This document shows positions 61,461-64,000 of a DNA stretch of 64,000 nt, piece by piece (within the stretch, counting starts at the first letter, position 1; every line of letters starts with the position of its first letter). Under the pieces are notes generated by a model. It did not search any database, was not told where the DNA came from, and saw only the letters and a program-made list of their open reading frames with translations. The DNA is from JAAZGD01 sp964383845 (GTDB lineage Bacteria > Bacillota > Clostridia > Peptostreptococcales > Anaerovoracaceae): positions 1-64,000 of the forward strand of contig CAYLIF010000003.1 in the NCBI GenBank assembly GCA_964383845.1. Reading direction: 5' to 3'. The translations under genes and the position numbers were made by a program.

Positions 61461-61967
61461 CTATCCTAGTATTTCTTCTACGGTTTTTCCTCTAAGCTTA
61501 GCCACTTTTTCAGCGGTTGTAAGATTTCGAAGTCCCTCCATAGTAGCATAAGCCATATTGATTACATTACTGGAACCAATAGATTTTGCTCTTACGTCTT
61601 TAATTCCTGCTGCTTCTAAAACGATACGAACAGAAGCTCCCGCAATTACACCGGTACCTGGTTTTGCTGGCATTATTAGTACTTGACCTGCTCCAAATAT
61701 TCCCAGTATTCTATGGGGTATTGTTGTGCCCACCATGGGCACTTTAACTAAGTTCTTTTTTGCATCTTCTATAGCTTTTCTTACAGCTTCAGGAATTTCC
61801 TGAGCTTTCCCTAAGCCGACACCTACGTAACCTTCGCCGTCGCCTACAACCACGTTAACGGAGAATCTCATGTTTCTTCCGCCCTTAACCGTTTTTGCTA
61901 CACGTCTAATGCTTACAATGGTTTCTTTTAAGTCTAGCTTTGATGCATCGATCATTACTTCTCGCAT
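61461..61967 (-). CDS. rpsE: 30S ribosomal protein S5
   Basis: 168 residues. LKETIVSIRRVAKTVKGGRN double-stranded RNA-binding region and VGVGLGKAQEIPEAVRKA are conserved. AGGAGG is 7 bases from the ATG. Confidence 0.98.
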   Translation of the reverse strand: MREVMIDASKLDLKETIVSIRRVAKTVKGGRNMRFSVNVVVGDGEGYVGVGLGKAQEIPEAVRKAIEDAKKNLVKVPMVGTTIPHRILGIFGAGQVLIMPAKPGTGVIAGASVRIVLEAAGIKDVRAKSIGSSNVINMAYATMEGLRNLTTAEKVAKLRGKTVEEILG

Positions 61968-61982
61968 TTGCTCTCCTCCTCT

Positions 61983-62345
61983 TTAGAATTTCAAACCGGC
62001 TTCACGTGCGCCTTCAGCCAATTCTTTTACTCTTCCGTGATATAAGAAACCACCTCGATCGAAGGTTACTGTTTCTATCCCCTTTGCTAAGGCTCTTTTA
62101 CCAATAGCCTCGCCCACTTTTTTAGCAGCGGCTTTGTTTCCGCCATTTTCGATTTCTGCTTTTAATTCCTTGTCTAAGGAAGAAGCTGAGCACAAAGTGG
62201 TTTGGTTTACATCATCAATAATCTGAACTGATATGTTCTTATTACTTCTGAAAACACACATTCTTGGTTGAGAAGGAGTTCCAGATAATGTTCTTCGCAC
62301 TCTTCTATGTCGTGCCAGACGTCGATCGTTTCTACTTTCTACCAT
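61983..62345 (-). CDS. rplR: 50S ribosomal protein L18
   Basis: 120 residues. RHRRVRRTLSGTPSQPRMCV and the C-terminal DRGGFLYHGRVKELAEGARE are diagnostic; binds 5S rRNA. Confidence 0.98.
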   Translation of the reverse strand: MVESRNDRRLARHRRVRRTLSGTPSQPRMCVFRSNKNISVQIIDDVNQTTLCSASSLDKELKAEIENGGNKAAAKKVGEAIGKRALAKGIETVTFDRGGFLYHGRVKELAEGAREAGLKF

Positions 62346-62363
62346 TTTATCTATACTCCTTTC

Positions 62364-62909
62364 CTATTTTTTAACTCCAGCTTTGCCTTCTTTTTTACGA
62401 ACAGCTTCTCCTGCATATCGAATCCCTTTTCCTTTGTAAGGTTCTGGTCTTCTCCAAGCACGAATATTTGCCGCATAATTACCAACGAGGGCCTTATCTG
62501 CACCTCGAACAACAATTTCTGTAGCAGTTGTGCACTCAGTGGAAATTCCTTCAGGGTCTTCCATAACTATTGGATGAGAATATGCAAGACTTAACATTAA
62601 TTTATTCCCTTGCTTCTCAGCTTTGTATCCAACACCCACTAAGTTTAATTTTTTCTCATATCCGTCAGTGACACCAACCACCATATTATGGACCAATGTC
62701 CTAGCTAAACCATGTTGAGATCTAGACTCTTTGCTGTCCGTTTCTCTAGTTACTTCCAAAACTCCGTCTTTTATTTCTATTTTTAGCAAACTGCTAATAT
62801 TTTCCTGCAGTGAACCTTTGGGTCCTTTTACAGACACAAGATTGTTATCGTCCACTTTGACTTCTACACCGGCAGGAAGATTAACAGGCATTTTACCTAT
62901 TCTTGACAT
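62364..62909 (-). CDS. rplF: 50S ribosomal protein L6
   Basis: 181 residues with two similar L6 domains. MSRIGKMPVNLPAGVEV start and RRPEPYKGKGIRYAGE tail are typical. Confidence 0.98.
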   Translation of the reverse strand: MSRIGKMPVNLPAGVEVKVDDNNLVSVKGPKGSLQENISSLLKIEIKDGVLEVTRETDSKESRSQHGLARTLVHNMVVGVTDGYEKKLNLVGVGYKAEKQGNKLMLSLAYSHPIVMEDPEGISTECTTATEIVVRGADKALVGNYAANIRAWRRPEPYKGKGIRYAGEAVRKKEGKAGVKK

Positions 62910-62921
62910 AATTTTCTCCTC

Positions 62922-63320
62922 CTACCAAACATAACAAACGACTTCGCCACCAACACCCAGTTTTCTAGCCTCTTTATCGCTGATAACCCCATTGGATGTG
63001 GAGATGATTGCGATTCCTAAACCATTAAGAACTTTAGGCACCTCATTGGCTTTAGCATAAACTTTTAAGCCTGGCTTTGAAATCTTTTTGATTCCACTGA
63101 TGACTTTTTCTTTACCTTGTCCGTATTTCATGGTAATTCTGATGATGCCTTGCTTTTCATCTTCTATTACATCATAACCTTTAATGTAGCCTTCATCTGT
63201 CAATATTTCGGCAATGGATTTCTTCATTTTTGATGCCGGAACATCAACGGTTTGGTGACCGACAGTATTGGCATTTCTGATTCTTGTTAGCATATCTGCT
63301 ATAGGATCTGTCATAGTCAT
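62922..63320 (-). CDS. rpsH: 30S ribosomal protein S8
   Basis: 132 residues. TDPIADMLTRIRNA start and ISTSNGVISDKEARKLGVGGE C-terminal motif. An ATG two codons later (63314) is an equally possible start. Confidence 0.98.
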   Translation of the reverse strand: MTMTDPIADMLTRIRNANTVGHQTVDVPASKMKKSIAEILTDEGYIKGYDVIEDEKQGIIRITMKYGQGKEKVISGIKKISKPGLKVYAKANEVPKVLNGLGIAIISTSNGVISDKEARKLGVGGEVVCYVW

Positions 63321-63348
63321 TACAGTTCTATCTCCTTTCTGGAATAAT

Positions 63349-63534
63349 CTACCAACTTGCCTTCTTTACGCCGGGGATTTCCCCTTTATAAGCAAGCTCT
63401 CTAAAGCAGATACGGCATATCCCATACTTCTTCAAAACTGAATGTGGTCTTCCGCAAATTCTGCATCTGGTATACCCTCTAGTGGCATACTTAGGTTTTC
63501 TCTGCTGTTTTACTTTGAGAGATGTCTTCGCCAT
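63349..63534 (-). CDS. rpsN: 30S ribosomal protein S14, zinc-binding type Z
   Basis: 61 residues. C24, C27, C40 and C43 bind zinc (CRIC twice); RPHSVLKKYGICRICFRELA is the short S14 form. Between rplE and rpsH. Confidence 0.98.
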   Translation of the reverse strand: MAKTSLKVKQQRKPKYATRGYTRCRICGRPHSVLKKYGICRICFRELAYKGEIPGVKKASW

Positions 63535-63543
63535 AATTCCCTC

Positions 63544-64000
63544 CTATTTCTGAAACGGCATTCCAAGATACTCTAATAATGCCTGAGCCTCTTCGTCCGT
63601 CTTTGCTGTAGTTGTAAAAACAATATTCATTCCTTTAACTCTATCTACTTTATCGTAGTTGATTTCAGGAAATATTAACTGCTCTTTGACTCCCATGGAA
63701 TAGTTGCCTCGTCCATCAAAGGAATTTTTACTAACTCCCTTAAAGTCACGAACTCTGGGAAGAGCGATGTTAAATAGCTTGTCCATAAATTCGTACATAT
63801 AGTCTCCTCGTAAGGTCACTTTTGTACCAACAGGCATGCCCTGTCTAACCTTAAAGTTAGCAATGGATTTTTTTGCTTTAGTAATTACCGGTGATTGGCC
63901 GGAAATTAAACTCAATTCTTCAACAGCGGTTTCCATCATTTTGGGGTTGTCTTTTGCTTCTCCCAAACCCATATTTAATGTAACCTTCTCTAGCTTTGGA
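63544..64000 (-). CDS. rplE: 50S ribosomal protein L5, N-terminus beyond window
   Basis: The reading frame stays open to the window end; the visible start PKLEKVTLNMGLGEAKDNPK lies about 30 residues into normal L5, so the gene is cut by the edge and is not short. FKGVSKNSFDGRGNYSMGVKEQ and EINYDKVDRVKGMNIV are L5 signatures. Binds 5S rRNA. Confidence 0.97.
   Translation of the reverse strand, partial: PKLEKVTLNMGLGEAKDNPKMMETAVEELSLISGQSPVITKAKKSIANFKVRQGMPVGTKVTLRGDYMYEFMDKLFNIALPRVRDFKGVSKNSFDGRGNYSMGVKEQLIFPEINYDKVDRVKGMNIVFTTTAKTDEEAQALLEYLGMPFQK

Noticed and set aside
1..64000. CRISPR arrays, insertion sequences, prophage genes or integration sites
   Set aside because: No regularly spaced repeats, transposase or phage proteins were found; gene content is chromosomal core and metabolic.

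Overview
The window is a low-GC, densely packed bacterial chromosome segment. It reads as an anaerobic Bacillota of class Clostridia. The evidence is a complete six-subunit Rnf complex (rnfCDGEAB), gene orders typical of Firmicutes (ylxM-ffh-rpsP, yicC-gmk-rpoZ, sepF-divIVA, ecfAAT after the alpha operon), zinc-binding (C+) S4, S14 and L36, strong GGAGG-type Shine-Dalgarno sites and frequent TTG/GTG starts. I cannot name the genus. No phage, insertion sequence, CRISPR array or rRNA operon is visible; almost all genes lie on the minus strand. Several starts are moved to an internal codon because the Shine-Dalgarno site fits better there.

Layout. 1-3 kb: truncated lipocalin, unknown membrane protein, succinyl-CoA ligase sucD/sucC. 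3.1-6.5 kb: orphan NapH-like ferredoxin (plus strand), mscL, SulP transporter, AlkA-like glycosylase. 6.7-8.5 kb: rpoZ, gmk, yicC; then rqcH on the plus strand. 10.3-11.4 kb: alpha/beta hydrolase and an isolated 41-residue zinc-ribbon gene on the plus strand. 11.4-19.2 kb: one long minus-strand cluster, ylxM-ffh-rpsP-khpA-rimM-trmD-HlyD-like-yggS-sepF-divIVA-lspA-rluD. 19.2-26 kb: BMP-type nucleoside ABC importer plus a YgiQ radical SAM protein. 26-31 kb: sppA and a YtrA-type GntR/ABC operon. 31-36 kb: rnf operon ending in a DUF2007 gene. 36.3-38 kb: thrS. 38.3-42.2 kb: reductive pyrimidine catabolism (M20 amidohydrolase, preT, preA). 42.4-47.7 kb: ogt, tRNA-Gly(CCC), argCJBD with an attenuator-like leader. 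47.9-54.8 kb: aminotransferase, trmB, queT, ecfT, ecfA2, ecfA1 and a PAS-GGDEF-HD protein. 54.8-64 kb: the spc/alpha ribosomal block from rplQ back to rplE, which runs off the window.

The window is mostly core genome. The most notable material is regulatory: an arginine-codon leader peptide plus terminator before argC; a 43-bp near-perfect palindrome over the promoter of the pyrimidine operon; a self-contained mini transcription unit whose terminator lies inside the rluD coding sequence; a textbook AGTGTA-N13-TACACT operator at the GntR/ABC operon; and a 9-bp inverted repeat framing the ylxM-ffh promoter. I found no clearly new multi-gene system.
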